From: Methylobacter sp.
GTDB taxonomy: Bacteria; Pseudomonadota; Gammaproteobacteria; Methylococcales; Methylomonadaceae
Reading direction: 5' to 3'
Length of the DNA stretch: 57,199 nt
NCBI GenBank assembly: GCA_030679035.1
Contig: JAUXTH010000211.1
Span: 1 to 57,199, forward strand
In this document: positions 27,501 to 36,009 of the stretch, piece after piece
Layout: each line of letters begins with the position of its first letter
Numbering within the stretch: the stretch's first letter is position 1
Translations under genes and position numbers: made by a program
The notes under the pieces: model-generated
Databases searched by the model: none
What the model was told of the DNA's origin: nothing
Seen by the model: the letters and a program-made list of their open reading frames with translations, nothing else

Positions 27501-28212
27501 CAACTACATCGTTATCCTGCTGCGCGACAAAGCTCCAACGCAGTACGACGTCCATCAGGGCGTTGATAAATTCGGCGGGGTCTTGCAGGCTGATGATGTC
27601 GTTAAATTCGCTTGCCGCTTCTGCGTGAGCAACGAGTTTGGCGCGCAAAGCTTCAGCGACCAAATCGGCATTCTCGTAATCGCTGTCTTTGCCTTTGGCA
27701 ATCAGCTTGTAATGGCTGTACAGCAGTCCGATAGCCGCGCCGACCCTTGCTACGCGGTGTTCTGCGTCATCGTCCTGGTTGGCTTCGGGAAAGCCTGCGT
27801 CGATCAGCAGATCAAAACGGTTCAGGATTGCAGGGATAGCCCAATCGCCGGCATCCTGGCCTTTAAAAAAGAACGCCAGCTTATCGACCACTTCATTTTT
27901 ATAGGTAAAAATGGTGTCGATTTCGTCCTTGATTTTTGCGCCCTGCGCCTGATGTTGTTCGGAAACATTGAAAATCTTGGCGACAAACTGGCCGACATAA
28001 GGCCCCATACGCACCAGCAGATCGGAAATAGCCTCCGGTGACAAACCTTCACCCTGGTTCTGGCGGTAAGCCTTAAATTCACTGTGCAGCGCTGAATCAT
28101 GGCGTTCAACCGACGCATCAAACACATCCAGCAGCTCTTTCAGGCGCGCAGAGTCATATAAATCGGGGTAGTTAAAGCCGGGAATGCCTAGGGTAAGAGT
28201 TTGTTGTTCCAT
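24511..28212 (-). CDS. Large FAD/iron-sulfur pyridine-nucleotide oxidoreductase (GltD-like plus PyrK-like)
   Basis: A 1233-residue soluble protein with at least three modules. Residues about 1-280 are helical and unrecognised. A cysteine-rich segment (CIYCHERDTDSC, then CNECMKGC) resembles the [4Fe-4S] domain of glutamate synthase small subunit and dihydropyrimidine dehydrogenase. Next is a Rossmann FAD/NAD domain (VVGLGPAGYTMSHYL), with a second nucleotide site (GVIGGGLTAMDTATELL). The last 300 residues resemble PyrK/ferredoxin-reductase: an FAD barrel, LLLGGGLGNAVLFS for NAD(P), and CMMKGICAQCLC for a [2Fe-2S] cluster. It probably shuttles electrons between NAD(P)H and an unknown partner. 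It appears monocistronic. Confidence 0.85.
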   Translation of the reverse strand: MEQQTLTLGIPGFNYPDLYDSARLKELLDVFDASVERHDSALHSEFKAYRQNQGEGLSPEAISDLLVRMGPYVGQFVAKIFNVSEQHQAQGAKIKDEIDTIFTYKNEVVDKLAFFFKGQDAGDWAIPAILNRFDLLIDAGFPEANQDDDAEHRVARVGAAIGLLYSHYKLIAKGKDSDYENADLVAEALRAKLVAHAEAASEFNDIISLQDPAEFINALMDVVLRWSFVAQQDNDVVANWPSFKLPQKRDFDHLVEHELVDRGEFKAWMGEQEHRRRRDGFKLTDLRYNERQVLSEVNHCIYCHERDTDSCSKGMRNKKTETFKVDPLGVTTIGCPLDEKISEMHLVKRQGDNIGALAMIIIDNPMCPGTGHRICNECMKGCIYQKTDPVDIPQIETNVLTDVLFMPYGFEIYSLLTRWNPLNVKRPYMLPYNGKNALVVGLGPAGYTMSHYLLNEGFGVAGIDGLKLEPLPVALTGDSDNLPAPIENFQDLYEDLDKRILAGFGGVAEYGITVRWDKNFLKVIYLTLQRRAAFRSYGGVRFGGTITIEDAWSMGFDHICIASGAGKPTVIDMKNNLMRGIRKASDFLMALQLTGAAKASSLANLQVRLPAGVIGGGLTAMDTATELLAYYPVQVEKILHRYQTLVDMYGEQTVRSRYDQEETIILDEFLAHGKAIVAERQRAEAEGELPDFQPLVEAWGGVTLFYRKGIFDAPAYRQNHEEIVKALEEGIALAEGMSPLAAEADQYGHLNAVEFEKLVLEEGRWNNSGQNVTVPLRSLYVAAGTSPNTIYQSEYPDTFVMDKWFFQRYQPEWNNDSVELVPMHDEAMPKLGKPAPLTSYQKDGKFISFYGDNHPVYAGNVVKAMASAKNGYPYVVKLFEQELARLNPAQQPERDAALKALFAQLDESFKATIVAINRLTPTIIEVVVRAPMAAEKFHPGQFYRVQNYEAFAPVVEGTVLAAEGLALTGAEVDKEKGTISLIALEMGSSSRLCATWKVGDPLVIMGVTGTPTDIPTGETVLLLGGGLGNAVLFSIGKALRAAGNKVIYFAGYKYAQDRFKVEDVEAAADIIIWSVDKGEGVTAITPTRPQDKTFVGNILECMLAYAQGELGEQPISLADVDHLIVIGSDRMMAAVKSARFDVLKPYLNKAHHAIGSINSPMQCMMKGICAQCLCKHVDAETGKEVFVYSCYNQDQDLDKVDFPHLNARLRQNTVQEKLSNLWLDYLLEKQRQD

Positions 28213-28294
28213 AGTTCTCGAGTTTTGATTTAGTTCGATTGATTATATAGGTAGCATAAAAACAGCTTTGTCTGTACTTACAAAGGTTACCGAC

Positions 28295-28362
28295 AAATTC
28301 GTCTGGAGCGAATTTGAACAGCCAACGGCTGGCCCGTAGGGTGAAATACAGGGATGTATTTC
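28295..28362. repeat. Cluster of three small palindromes upstream of the oxidoreductase
   Basis: AAATTCG/CGAATTT (28295-28315), CAGCC/GGCTG (28319-28331) and GAAATACA/TGTATTTC (28343-28362) follow one another closely. They lie in the minus-strand leader or promoter region of the 1233-residue oxidoreductase and look like a composite intergenic repeat. Confidence 0.6.
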
Positions 28363-28546
28363 ATAATAGACAAAAATTAACCGCGTATTATAAGTAGATG
28401 TGACTATATTTGCCACCGCTAATCTTTGTTTCCCAGGGAAAATGCACTTTTACCGCGCTCTGCGCAAAGTCTGGGAACGATGTATTGTACAAAATGTCAT
28501 AAGTTGATTGGCCGATTGATAAACCTATTTTTAATAGGAGTCAGGC

Positions 28547-28666
28547 ATGAAAACAGTATATATACTGATAATTATCTTGGGTTTTGCGACCGACCAGCTT
28601 GTTTTTGCCAAGCATGATCAGCTTTCCATTCTACGGGGCATAGCCTTTCAAGCTATAATCTTGTAA
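28547..28666 (+). CDS. Short hydrophobic peptide (signal-peptide-like)
   Basis: A 39-codon frame with a good ribosome-binding sequence (AGGAG, 7 bp from ATG). The product begins MKTVYILIIILGFATDQLVFA, a convincing signal peptide or single membrane helix, then continues for 18 residues to a stop. It may be a real small membrane peptide or the front end of a decayed exported protein. Confidence 0.35.
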   Translation: MKTVYILIIILGFATDQLVFAKHDQLSILRGIAFQAIIL

Positions 28667-28695
28667 CTTCGTAACTACTTGCCGCAATAATGTCC

Positions 28696-28751
28696 AAAGC
28701 CAGCTTTGAACTCCGATAGCGCACTTTCTGGAGTCCAAAGCTGGCTTTGGA
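28696..28751. repeat. REP-like palindrome pair (family B)
   Basis: CAAAGC-ca-GCTTTG (28696-28709) and CCAAAGC-tg-GCTTTGG (28736-28751) are joined by ACTCCGATAGCGCACTTTC, as in the copy at 18104. A degenerate relative of the GTTCCCACG family C lies just upstream (about 28430-28480). Confidence 0.85.
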
Positions 28752-28843
28752 TAATGAGCACTTACGCGACTTCAACTCTTACTGAACTTATGCACACAAC
28801 ACTTTGCCGAAACCGGATAAACCGTTTGGTCGCACCTAGTTCC

Positions 28844-28980
28844 CTCGGCAACTGCTCCCTGCGTTGCTCTACCTCCTGCATCCATGCAGTCGCACCGGTC
28901 GCAACACTTCTGACCGCCAGGGATGGAGGAAATGCCGACGACTGCCGGGAGCAGTCGCGGCCACCATCCATGGCAGTCGT
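28844..28980. repeat. Dispersed repeat (family D) upstream of the lytic transglycosylase gene
   Basis: The first 55 bp (28844-28898) match the insert at 13453-13529. It is followed by an inverted pair CGACTGCC (about 28929) and GGCAGTCG (28971-28978) that ends 2 bp before the next start codon. The element therefore forms the leader of the transglycosylase message. Confidence 0.65.
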
Positions 28981-30075
28981 ATGAATAAACCGGCTGCTCC
29001 GCGCAAACCAGTCCGCGTCAAGCAGGAAACCAGCTCAAAACCCAAGCCCCGCAGGGCACCAAGAGCATCAAAAAAAAACCTGCCCATGCCCCCGACGCAC
29101 AGCTTAAAGCACAGATTGCTGATGATCGGCTTTGAAGCGCTGGGCCTTGTAGTAACTGCGATCTCTGCGGTGATGATTTTGCTGGGTTATTCAGCGGGCT
29201 GGTTTTCCGGCACCCGTTTTTTCAGCAGTTTATTGCCGTTTGCTATCGGCGTATTGGCCTTGATAATTGCGGCGGCGGTGCTGTTGATAGGCTGGTGGAA
29301 ACTGCGCCGTTGGTTGCAGGGCAGGGCGGCGATATTGTCCCCGGTTCTGGCGATCAGCTTTGCGCTGATTATGGGTTGGTTTGTGATGCAGAACCACTTC
29401 ACCCAGGCGTTCGGACACTTTCGCATGCTGGTCGGCGGCAAGCAGGAGGCCAGCCGGGTTACGTTGGCTCATCAGGTTTATGCCGCTTACCGGCGCTATG
29501 ATTCGGCACAATTGCTGAAGATGGTTAACCGCGCAGAAGCCTATAATCCGGCCATTTCAGAAGCGGCCAAGGTATTCGATATTGATGCCAATCTTCTGCA
29601 AGGCATCGCCGCGACAGAATCCTCCTTTTTGCCCAGAGACAGCCTGGACGGCGGGCATGGTCTGTTTCAAATCACCCAGGTGCCTAAAACGATCATGGCG
29701 CAGGCCGGTAAACAGTTGGCGGTGAGCAAGCCTTCGCTGCTCGATCCGCGACACAATGCTTTTATCGCCGCCGCCACCTTAAAATACTATCTGGCCGAGA
29801 TGCGCGGTGACCTGTTCTTGGGCTTGCTGGCCTATAACATCGGCCCCGCCAACGGCGGTCTTCGCTTTATCATGCAACAGTACGGCGCGACCGATTTTGT
29901 CACCATACAGCCTTACTTGCAGCAGTTACCCCGCGATTATCCGATCCGCGTTTTATCTCACGCGCTCGCCTTTAGGCTCTGGCAAACAGAAGGAAAGCTA
30001 CTGAGTTATGAAGAAGGCGATAACGCGATGCGCATCCAGCGCGTCGGCATACCTGGGCTGCAAGCGGAGCTTTAA
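28981..30075 (+). CDS. Membrane-anchored lytic transglycosylase (SLT domain)
   Basis: A 364-residue protein when started at the ATG at 28981; upstream sequence in the same frame is repeat. A basic Pro-rich N-terminus is followed by three hydrophobic segments (about residues 45-145), then an SLT lysozyme-like domain: catalytic Glu in GIAATESSF, GLFQITQ, and LLAYNIGPANGG. Such enzymes cleave peptidoglycan to 1,6-anhydro-muropeptides in the periplasm, whose recycling involves NagZ (encoded at 41236-42252). The ribosome-binding sequence is poor. Confidence 0.88.
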   Translation: MNKPAAPRKPVRVKQETSSKPKPRRAPRASKKNLPMPPTHSLKHRLLMIGFEALGLVVTAISAVMILLGYSAGWFSGTRFFSSLLPFAIGVLALIIAAAVLLIGWWKLRRWLQGRAAILSPVLAISFALIMGWFVMQNHFTQAFGHFRMLVGGKQEASRVTLAHQVYAAYRRYDSAQLLKMVNRAEAYNPAISEAAKVFDIDANLLQGIAATESSFLPRDSLDGGHGLFQITQVPKTIMAQAGKQLAVSKPSLLDPRHNAFIAAATLKYYLAEMRGDLFLGLLAYNIGPANGGLRFIMQQYGATDFVTIQPYLQQLPRDYPIRVLSHALAFRLWQTEGKLLSYEEGDNAMRIQRVGIPGLQAEL

Positions 30076-30142
30076 TGTGATGTGCGATGCGAGCTTACAC
30101 CGGTGAGATCAATCGCCCTGTAGATGAACTATCGCAATTAAA

Positions 30143-33100
30143 TTACTCAGGCCGTGAATTACGCTTCAACAAATCAAACAGTTCCTTTTTAAAACCGGTA
30201 GATCTGGCAGGATCAGATAACAACTGCATCATCTGCTCTTGATGCGCCTCGCTACTATCCATAATGGCATCGTCAACGGCTTTATTAAAATCGCCCAGCA
30301 TCGCCTGCTCAGCAGAGTTATTGGCGATTTGCTTCATCACCAAGGCATTTTCACCGACCTTATCCCGGATGGTGTAAAAGTAATTTATCAGGTCTTTTTC
30401 AGTCAGATTATCGGTGATAAAAAGCTCATTCAACCGGTTGATGATTTGCGAAATAAGCTCTTCCTGTTTATCTTTGGGTTTGGCCGTACCCAAACCTTCT
30501 CCGGGTTCAAGTTTATAATCCGCCGAATCTTCTTTTAGTTTCAAGTCCTGCTGACGAATGATCGAAAGACGGTAATGGCTAAGTACCACGCCGCTTAAGT
30601 CTATTCCCTCTTCCTCCATAAATGTTTCACGCAACATCGGCCCTAAATTACGTGCATACAGGCTGAGTTTTTCCAATGCTTTATCGTCGTAATCGACTAT
30701 CTGAGACATAAACTCATAAAAGCGCACAAATGTGCCTAAATCCTTTTTAAAGATTTCCAGCGCATCCTTCTCTTCCTTGCAGGCCTTGAAGCTGTTTTCC
30801 GCATTAGTCATCAGCACTACATCGGCAGTCTTCTTGGTACGCTCAAACATGTCCTTGGCTTGTTTATACGCATCAACGGCTGACTTATATCGTTTTTGCC
30901 AACGCTCGACCGCTGGTTTGCAAATATTAGCGATGGCCGCGTTACTTTTGCTTTTTACTAAAAACGCCTCGCAAAACTGTTCGACCTCTTGCCAGGTAAA
31001 AATATCGGCTGCGCGCAGCTTATCGAACAGATCAAAAATTAAATCCGGGTCGGATACATCCGCCAGTTCGGCGGTTTGGTAATAGGGTTGAAAGGAGTCA
31101 AGAATATCTTCCGGCTCATTGAAAAAATCCAGCACAAAAGTGCCCGTTTCAGCTTTTCCGGGATAGGTGCGATTTAGCCGCGACAAGGTTTGCACGCACT
31201 CCACGCCACCGAGCTTTTTATCCACATACATGGCGCAGAGCTTGGGCTGGTCAAAACCGGTCTGGAATTTGTTGGCAACGATCATCACTTGGTAATCGTC
31301 AGAATCAAAGGCTTTGCGTAGTTCGCGGCCTTTGAGGTTCGGGTTCATATTGCTTTCGGTAAACTTATCCCCGATCAATCCCTCGGAGTTAGGACCTTTA
31401 TCAGTAAACTCTACCTCGCCCGAGAAAGCCACCATGGCATGAATGTTTTGGTAGCCTTGGGCCACTATGTATTTATCAAAGCCCAATTTGTAGCGCACGG
31501 CTTCTTTACGCGAACTGGTGACTACCATAGCCTTGGCTTGGCCGCCTAACAGTCCCATCACGTTGTCTTTAAAATGCTCAACAATCACCTGTACTTTTTG
31601 CGAGATATTGTAATCATGCAGACGTACCCATTGATTGAGTTTTACCTTGGCTCTTTTGCTTTCAACTTCCTGATCAGCGCCCTGAATTTTTAACGCCAGG
31701 TTATAGGCCACTTTGTAATTGGTGTAGTTTTTTAATACATCAAGAATAAAGCCTTCTTCAATAGCCTGGCGCATGCTGTACACATGATAGGCTTCGGGTA
31801 GATTGGTTTTAGACGGCGCTTCGTCAGGCTTGGGCAAGCGGCCAAACAGTTCCAGCGTTTTAGTTTTTGGCGTTGCGGTAAAAGCCAAATAACTGACATT
31901 AGCGGAAGCACGACGTGAGGCGACGGCGGCATCCAGAATATCTTCGGAGGTCACCTCATCGTCATCACTGCCTTGACCGTCAGTCATCAACACTTCTTTT
32001 AACTGGCGTGCGGTAGAGCCGGTTTGCGATGAATGCGCCTCGTCGGCAATAATCGCATAGCGCCGCTCTTTTAAGGCGGCGCTATTTTCAATGGCTTTTA
32101 ATACATGAGGGAAAGTCTGGATGGTGACGATAATAATCGGCTGCGAGTGCGCCAAAGCGACGGCCAGTTTTTCTGATTTTGAGCCGTCACCTTCTTTGTT
32201 ATTAATACGCCCCACCACACCATCGACGTGCTCAAACTGATAAATGGTATCTTGCAACTGGTCATCCAATATCGTCCGGTCGGTCACGATAATCACCGAA
32301 TCGAACTGCTTGTTGCCGTTTTGATTGTAGAGCGACGACAACTGATGCGCCACCCAGGCTATCGAATTGGACTTGCCGGAACCGGCACTGTGTTGTATCA
32401 GATATTTATGGCCGGGGCCTTCACTACGTGCAGCCTCTACCAGCTTATTGACCACATCCCATTGGTGATAACGCGGAAAGATCAGCGCTTCTTTTTTGTA
32501 CTTGCGTCCCTCCCAGTCTTCTTTTTCTTCGATCTGCAAATGCACAAAGCGGGCAAGAATATTTAACAGATTGGCGGGCAGCAACACCTCGTTCCATAAA
32601 TAATCGGTGGCGTATTGGTTAATATCCTCCGGCACATCGTTACCCGCCGCGCCTTCCTTGGTGCCTTTGTTGAACGGCAAAAACAACGTGTGATCGCCTT
32701 CCAGCCGGGTCGCCATATACACTTCATATTGGCTGACCGCAAAATGCACCAACGCACCGCGTTTAAAAGTCAGTAAAGGTTCCGGCTTTTTGGTGGCAGG
32801 GTCTATCGGGTGGCGGGTGGTTTTGTATTGTTTGATCGCGTTGTGTACTGCCTGCTTGAATTCCGACTTCAACTCCAAGGTCGCCACAGGCAAGCCGTTC
32901 ACAAACAACACCAAGTCGATGCGCCATGCTTTGGCTTTTGCGCCTGTTTCAGCCAAGTGTTCTGCACTTGCCCAGGGGCTATACACTAGTTCCGGCACAA
33001 CCCGGCAACGGTTCTTTTGATAACGCGCCAACGTCTCCGGGTTTAAATCATGTTCGGGTTTAAACTGGCACAAACTAAACCGCGTACCACGGTCACGTAG

Positions 33101-33412
33101 TTCATGGCGCAACACGCCCAAGGTGCCGAAAGTGCGCAGCTCTTTGTTGGGGGCATTCGGATCGGCTTTGTTGAGCTGGGTGGCGACGCGCTTCAAAAAC
33201 GTTTCTTCCGGGTTGTTGGGGTAAAGTGCGCAGAATTTTTGCCAGTGTTCATCCTGAGTCTCCTGCACAAAACCCAACAAGTCTTCTGGATACAAGGCCA
33301 GTTCTCGGTTGTAGTTTTCAGGCTTGCCCAATAACCAGCCATTCGCGACCAAATGATTAATCATGTCGTTTTGAAATGCACTTTCCTTTGATTTGTTATC
33401 CATGCCAACCAT
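30143..33412 (-). CDS. hsdR: Type I restriction enzyme R subunit
   Basis: A 1089-residue HsdR, the translocase/nuclease of a type I restriction system. The N-terminal PD-(D/E)xK nuclease has IDLVLFVNGLPVATLELKS. The SF2 helicase follows: Walker A AGSGKSNSIAW, DEAH (DEAHSSQTG), FTATPKT and motif VI TLSRLNRTYPG. A long helical C-terminus contacts the methylase. Both ATG 33412 and ATG 33403 are possible starts. It is the last gene of the locus on the minus strand, separated from hsdS by three small genes. Confidence 0.96.
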   Translation of the reverse strand: MVGMDNKSKESAFQNDMINHLVANGWLLGKPENYNRELALYPEDLLGFVQETQDEHWQKFCALYPNNPEETFLKRVATQLNKADPNAPNKELRTFGTLGVLRHELRDRGTRFSLCQFKPEHDLNPETLARYQKNRCRVVPELVYSPWASAEHLAETGAKAKAWRIDLVLFVNGLPVATLELKSEFKQAVHNAIKQYKTTRHPIDPATKKPEPLLTFKRGALVHFAVSQYEVYMATRLEGDHTLFLPFNKGTKEGAAGNDVPEDINQYATDYLWNEVLLPANLLNILARFVHLQIEEKEDWEGRKYKKEALIFPRYHQWDVVNKLVEAARSEGPGHKYLIQHSAGSGKSNSIAWVAHQLSSLYNQNGNKQFDSVIIVTDRTILDDQLQDTIYQFEHVDGVVGRINNKEGDGSKSEKLAVALAHSQPIIIVTIQTFPHVLKAIENSAALKERRYAIIADEAHSSQTGSTARQLKEVLMTDGQGSDDDEVTSEDILDAAVASRRASANVSYLAFTATPKTKTLELFGRLPKPDEAPSKTNLPEAYHVYSMRQAIEEGFILDVLKNYTNYKVAYNLALKIQGADQEVESKRAKVKLNQWVRLHDYNISQKVQVIVEHFKDNVMGLLGGQAKAMVVTSSRKEAVRYKLGFDKYIVAQGYQNIHAMVAFSGEVEFTDKGPNSEGLIGDKFTESNMNPNLKGRELRKAFDSDDYQVMIVANKFQTGFDQPKLCAMYVDKKLGGVECVQTLSRLNRTYPGKAETGTFVLDFFNEPEDILDSFQPYYQTAELADVSDPDLIFDLFDKLRAADIFTWQEVEQFCEAFLVKSKSNAAIANICKPAVERWQKRYKSAVDAYKQAKDMFERTKKTADVVLMTNAENSFKACKEEKDALEIFKKDLGTFVRFYEFMSQIVDYDDKALEKLSLYARNLGPMLRETFMEEEGIDLSGVVLSHYRLSIIRQQDLKLKEDSADYKLEPGEGLGTAKPKDKQEELISQIINRLNELFITDNLTEKDLINYFYTIRDKVGENALVMKQIANNSAEQAMLGDFNKAVDDAIMDSSEAHQEQMMQLLSDPARSTGFKKELFDLLKRNSRPE

Positions 33413-33466
33413 TTAATTTTATGTAGGGTGGAAAAAATTTAACGTATCCTTTAAAACAGCCATGCT

Positions 33467-33643
33467 TTATTTCGATTCTATTTGCGGAGCATCTTCGCCT
33501 CTATAAACCAACTTATTATCTTCCCAGACTACCGCATATTGACCGAGTTTTCGCTTCTTTTCCAAGGCATTCGCGACGGCTTCTTTTAATGAACTGAGAA
33601 TAATTTGGCTTTTTTCAGATGGTTGCTTTTCAATGGTATTCAT
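33467..33643 (-). CDS. Small protein translationally coupled to the zeta-type kinase
   Basis: A 58-residue protein (start [13 protein letters not shown]). Its ATG overlaps the kinase stop by 4 bp (ATGA), implying coupled translation. It has a helical front ([21 protein letters not shown]) and a C-terminal strand pair ([16 protein letters not shown]). Such short proteins often accompany COG4185-type kinases and may be antitoxins or regulators, but no motif proves it. hsdR starts 54 bp downstream. Confidence 0.75.
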   Translation of the reverse strand: MNTIEKQPSEKSQIILSSLKEAVANALEKKRKLGQYAVVWEDNKLVYRGEDAPQIESK

Positions 33644-34212
33644 AATCCAGACTCTTTTAAAAAATGTTGATAAATATCATCGTGTATAACATTCCGTTGC
33701 GTACCTTGCTGCTCAAAAACTAAAGTGGGTTCATCATGCGTATTCATAAAACATGAACAATTGTTTACTGCAAAACTAAAATCAGTGAGTAAATTATGAA
33801 GGCTACGTGAGAACCGCCGCTCAATATCTTTTGATGAAATATTATGACCCCCATGCCTGACTCGTTCAGACACACGCGCTTTTGACATTTCAACTGAAGG
33901 CAATGCCAGATAAATCAATTCTACCTGCCACCCTGCATCGCGCAAACGTTTAATCAGCCTTAAATAGGTCCGCCCAGCCAAGGTGGTTTCAAAAGCGAAA
34001 TCACGACCCTTTAGAATGCAGCTTTCAATCTCATGTAAGAAGATTCGACTTGCAGGCATCAATTCGCGCTCAGGTGCCAATGGCGATATACCCGCCGCAA
34101 TTAAATCGGCATTTATATAGTGGGAGCAATTAACCACTTTAGGTAAATATTCCAAGGCAAAGGTGGTTTTTCCTGCGCCATTTGGCCCCGCTATTATCCA
34201 GCATGTAGGCAT
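33640..34212 (-). CDS. Zeta-toxin-like P-loop kinase (COG4185 type)
   Basis: A 190-residue P-loop protein. Walker [10 protein letters not shown] is at residues 9-17; [15 protein letters not shown] and the [19 protein letters not shown] segment match the predicted zeta-toxin/COG4185 family, which phosphorylates UDP-GlcNAc or a small molecule/nucleotide target. It is coupled to the 58-residue gene and lies within the hsd locus between the hsdS side and hsdR. Toxicity in this family is not universal, so a host-defence toxin role is an inference. Confidence 0.85.
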   Translation of the reverse strand: MPTCWIIAGPNGAGKTTFALEYLPKVVNCSHYINADLIAAGISPLAPERELMPASRIFLHEIESCILKGRDFAFETTLAGRTYLRLIKRLRDAGWQVELIYLALPSVEMSKARVSERVRHGGHNISSKDIERRFSRSLHNLLTDFSFAVNNCSCFMNTHDEPTLVFEQQGTQRNVIHDDIYQHFLKESGL

Positions 34213-34291
34213 TTGATTAAGTGATCCTTGTTAATGAGTCAAAAATAAATGGATTAAAAAAGTGTCGTGCCTATATTATCTTGTAATAGCT

Positions 34292-34612
34292 TCAAATAAA
34301 TTGCGCAGACAATGTCTGCACAATCTGAAAATCAGGAAAAACTTCGCTAAATCTTACCATTTGCGCCAGGTTGCGCTTCGACCAGCCTTTGCCATAATCC
34401 AGCATCAACTGCTGCGCCAGGCTGGCCATGACTTGCTTGCCATATTCTGCCCTCTCGCCGCCCAAGACCTCATCGGCAATGCGTTTGCCCACCTGCCAAT
34501 ACAGCAAGGTTAACTCGACATTGACCGCCACCGCAGCCCGCTGTTTAGCGGATTGGATCAACTGTTTAACTTCAGTGAATAACGTGCTATCGACAAGTGG
34601 CGCCTGACTCAT
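34292..34612 (-). pseudogene. Truncated YhcG/DUF1016-type nuclease gene (N-terminal domain only)
   Basis: A 106-residue product matching the DUF1016 N-terminal domain (LLYWQVGKRIADEVLGGERAEYGKQVM, WSKRNLAQMVRFSEVFP) but stopping right where the family continues (after QTLSAQ). The C-terminal PDDEXK nuclease domain is missing and is not recovered in other frames of the 80-bp gap. Its ATG overlaps the hsdS stop by 4 bp, so it may still be expressed. Confidence 0.75.
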
Positions 34613-36009
34613 GCCGCTTCTTCCTTGTTGGGTTCTTTATCGTTGTGAAAAGGCTCTGGGAATTGCCAGTTTCTGACGTCGATTTTTCCGGTAACGGCAG
34701 CGGAGATTAAGGCTGTGCGGCGTTCTTTTAACAGCAACTCTGATTCATGTGCTCTCTGCTCTAGAGTTGTCAGTTTTTCTTGTTGTATATTTAGATAATT
34801 ACAAATTTCGACTTGTTCGTTAATAGGAGGTAAGGAAACTTGGAAACTCAACATATCCTCAATACTTAAGCTAGATTGATTCGCTGTTCCATGAGCATGT
34901 AAATCCAAATAATCCCTGTATTCTCTCATTTGTAGAACAAAAAATAGGTATTCTCTTATAACGTTTTTCTCATCAGGGTCATAAACAACAGTATTCTGAT
35001 TTAATAGAGTGCCAGCCAATTCTTGAGGAACCATCCCTATTTGACCAACAGCGCTATTTATCACATCGGGATTACTACCAACTGTGCTTAAAATTATATC
35101 TCCTGATGCCAAAATTGCTTTTGGATAAGTTTCCACAAATTTTTCTGGCAGGAACACATCAGAAGTTCTAATACTTAATTGCTTAATATCACTTGCTTTT
35201 ACTACGTGAATCCCATTATCGCAAAAATCATCTGATTTAAATGCAACCCCTTTCCTTGTTCTTACAAGCAGTTTTAGCGGCAAGCCACACCAATGCTCCG
35301 GCACTTCACCCAACCACTCAACATCTGAGTCGCGCATGGGGACGTTGGGATTTAAACCTTTGGTCACGGCATGGCTAATAACTGCCTGACGTTTTTCTTT
35401 TAGCAGCTTGATGAGCTGTTGTTGTTTTTCGATCAGGATGTCGATTTTGGAGGTTTCGTGGTCGAGGAAGTTGGCGATTTTCTTTCTTTCAGCTTCTGGT
35501 GGCAATGGAACCTCAAAGCTATTTAGATTCCCTGTCGTTAGTTGATTAATAGTTGCAGTAAGGAAAGAGCCGGATTGGTATTCAAACAAAGCTGAGTTAA
35601 AAACTTTGGATAAATAATTATTGTATGGGCTTCTGAAAATTGACATGAACGCACCAAAAGTCATACCCACTGCACATTCATCAATCTGTGCGTTTTTTCC
35701 AATTAATGCACGGCTACCATTTCTAGCGCAAATTAGTATATCGCCCTTTTGAGCTACCAATTTTTGAGGAATTTTCTTATTAACATATACATTATCATCA
35801 AATGCTAACTGTTTATTTTGAACATTTGACGATCTAAGAACCAAAATCCCTTCATCTTCTTCAACCACTTCATCCGGCGAATAGGTTAAGCCAATTAACG
35901 CTTCACCAAGATACTTTAACCGTTTAACCTCCCAATGACTTGGTATTTGATTCAGCCATCCTAAGTGTGTTGGTTTATAGTCAGCATACGCCTGATATTT
36001 CCCCGACAT
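34609..36009 (-). CDS. hsdS: Type I restriction specificity subunit
   Basis: A 466-residue HsdS with two target-recognition domains, each preceded by the conserved entry (IPSHWEVKRLKYL near residue 23; VPEHWCGLPLKLL near residue 240), plus central and C-terminal helical spacers (LIEKQQQLIKLLKEKRQAVI; HESELLLKERRTALISAAV). The two domains set the bipartite DNA target. The sequence is more AT-rich than its neighbours, as is usual for recombining hsdS genes. It overlaps hsdM by 1 bp. Confidence 0.95.
   Translation of the reverse strand: MSGKYQAYADYKPTHLGWLNQIPSHWEVKRLKYLGEALIGLTYSPDEVVEEDEGILVLRSSNVQNKQLAFDDNVYVNKKIPQKLVAQKGDILICARNGSRALIGKNAQIDECAVGMTFGAFMSIFRSPYNNYLSKVFNSALFEYQSGSFLTATINQLTTGNLNSFEVPLPPEAERKKIANFLDHETSKIDILIEKQQQLIKLLKEKRQAVISHAVTKGLNPNVPMRDSDVEWLGEVPEHWCGLPLKLLVRTRKGVAFKSDDFCDNGIHVVKASDIKQLSIRTSDVFLPEKFVETYPKAILASGDIILSTVGSNPDVINSAVGQIGMVPQELAGTLLNQNTVVYDPDEKNVIREYLFFVLQMREYRDYLDLHAHGTANQSSLSIEDMLSFQVSLPPINEQVEICNYLNIQQEKLTTLEQRAHESELLLKERRTALISAAVTGKIDVRNWQFPEPFHNDKEPNKEEAA

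Noticed and set aside
27301-28041. A 246-codon plus-strand open frame opposite the large oxidoreductase
   Set aside because: It is antisense to a well-supported coding region and has no family features.
34213-34291. A frameshifted continuation of the YhcG-type gene
   Set aside because: No frame in this 79-bp gap continues the family sequence, so the gene is truncated rather than frameshifted.
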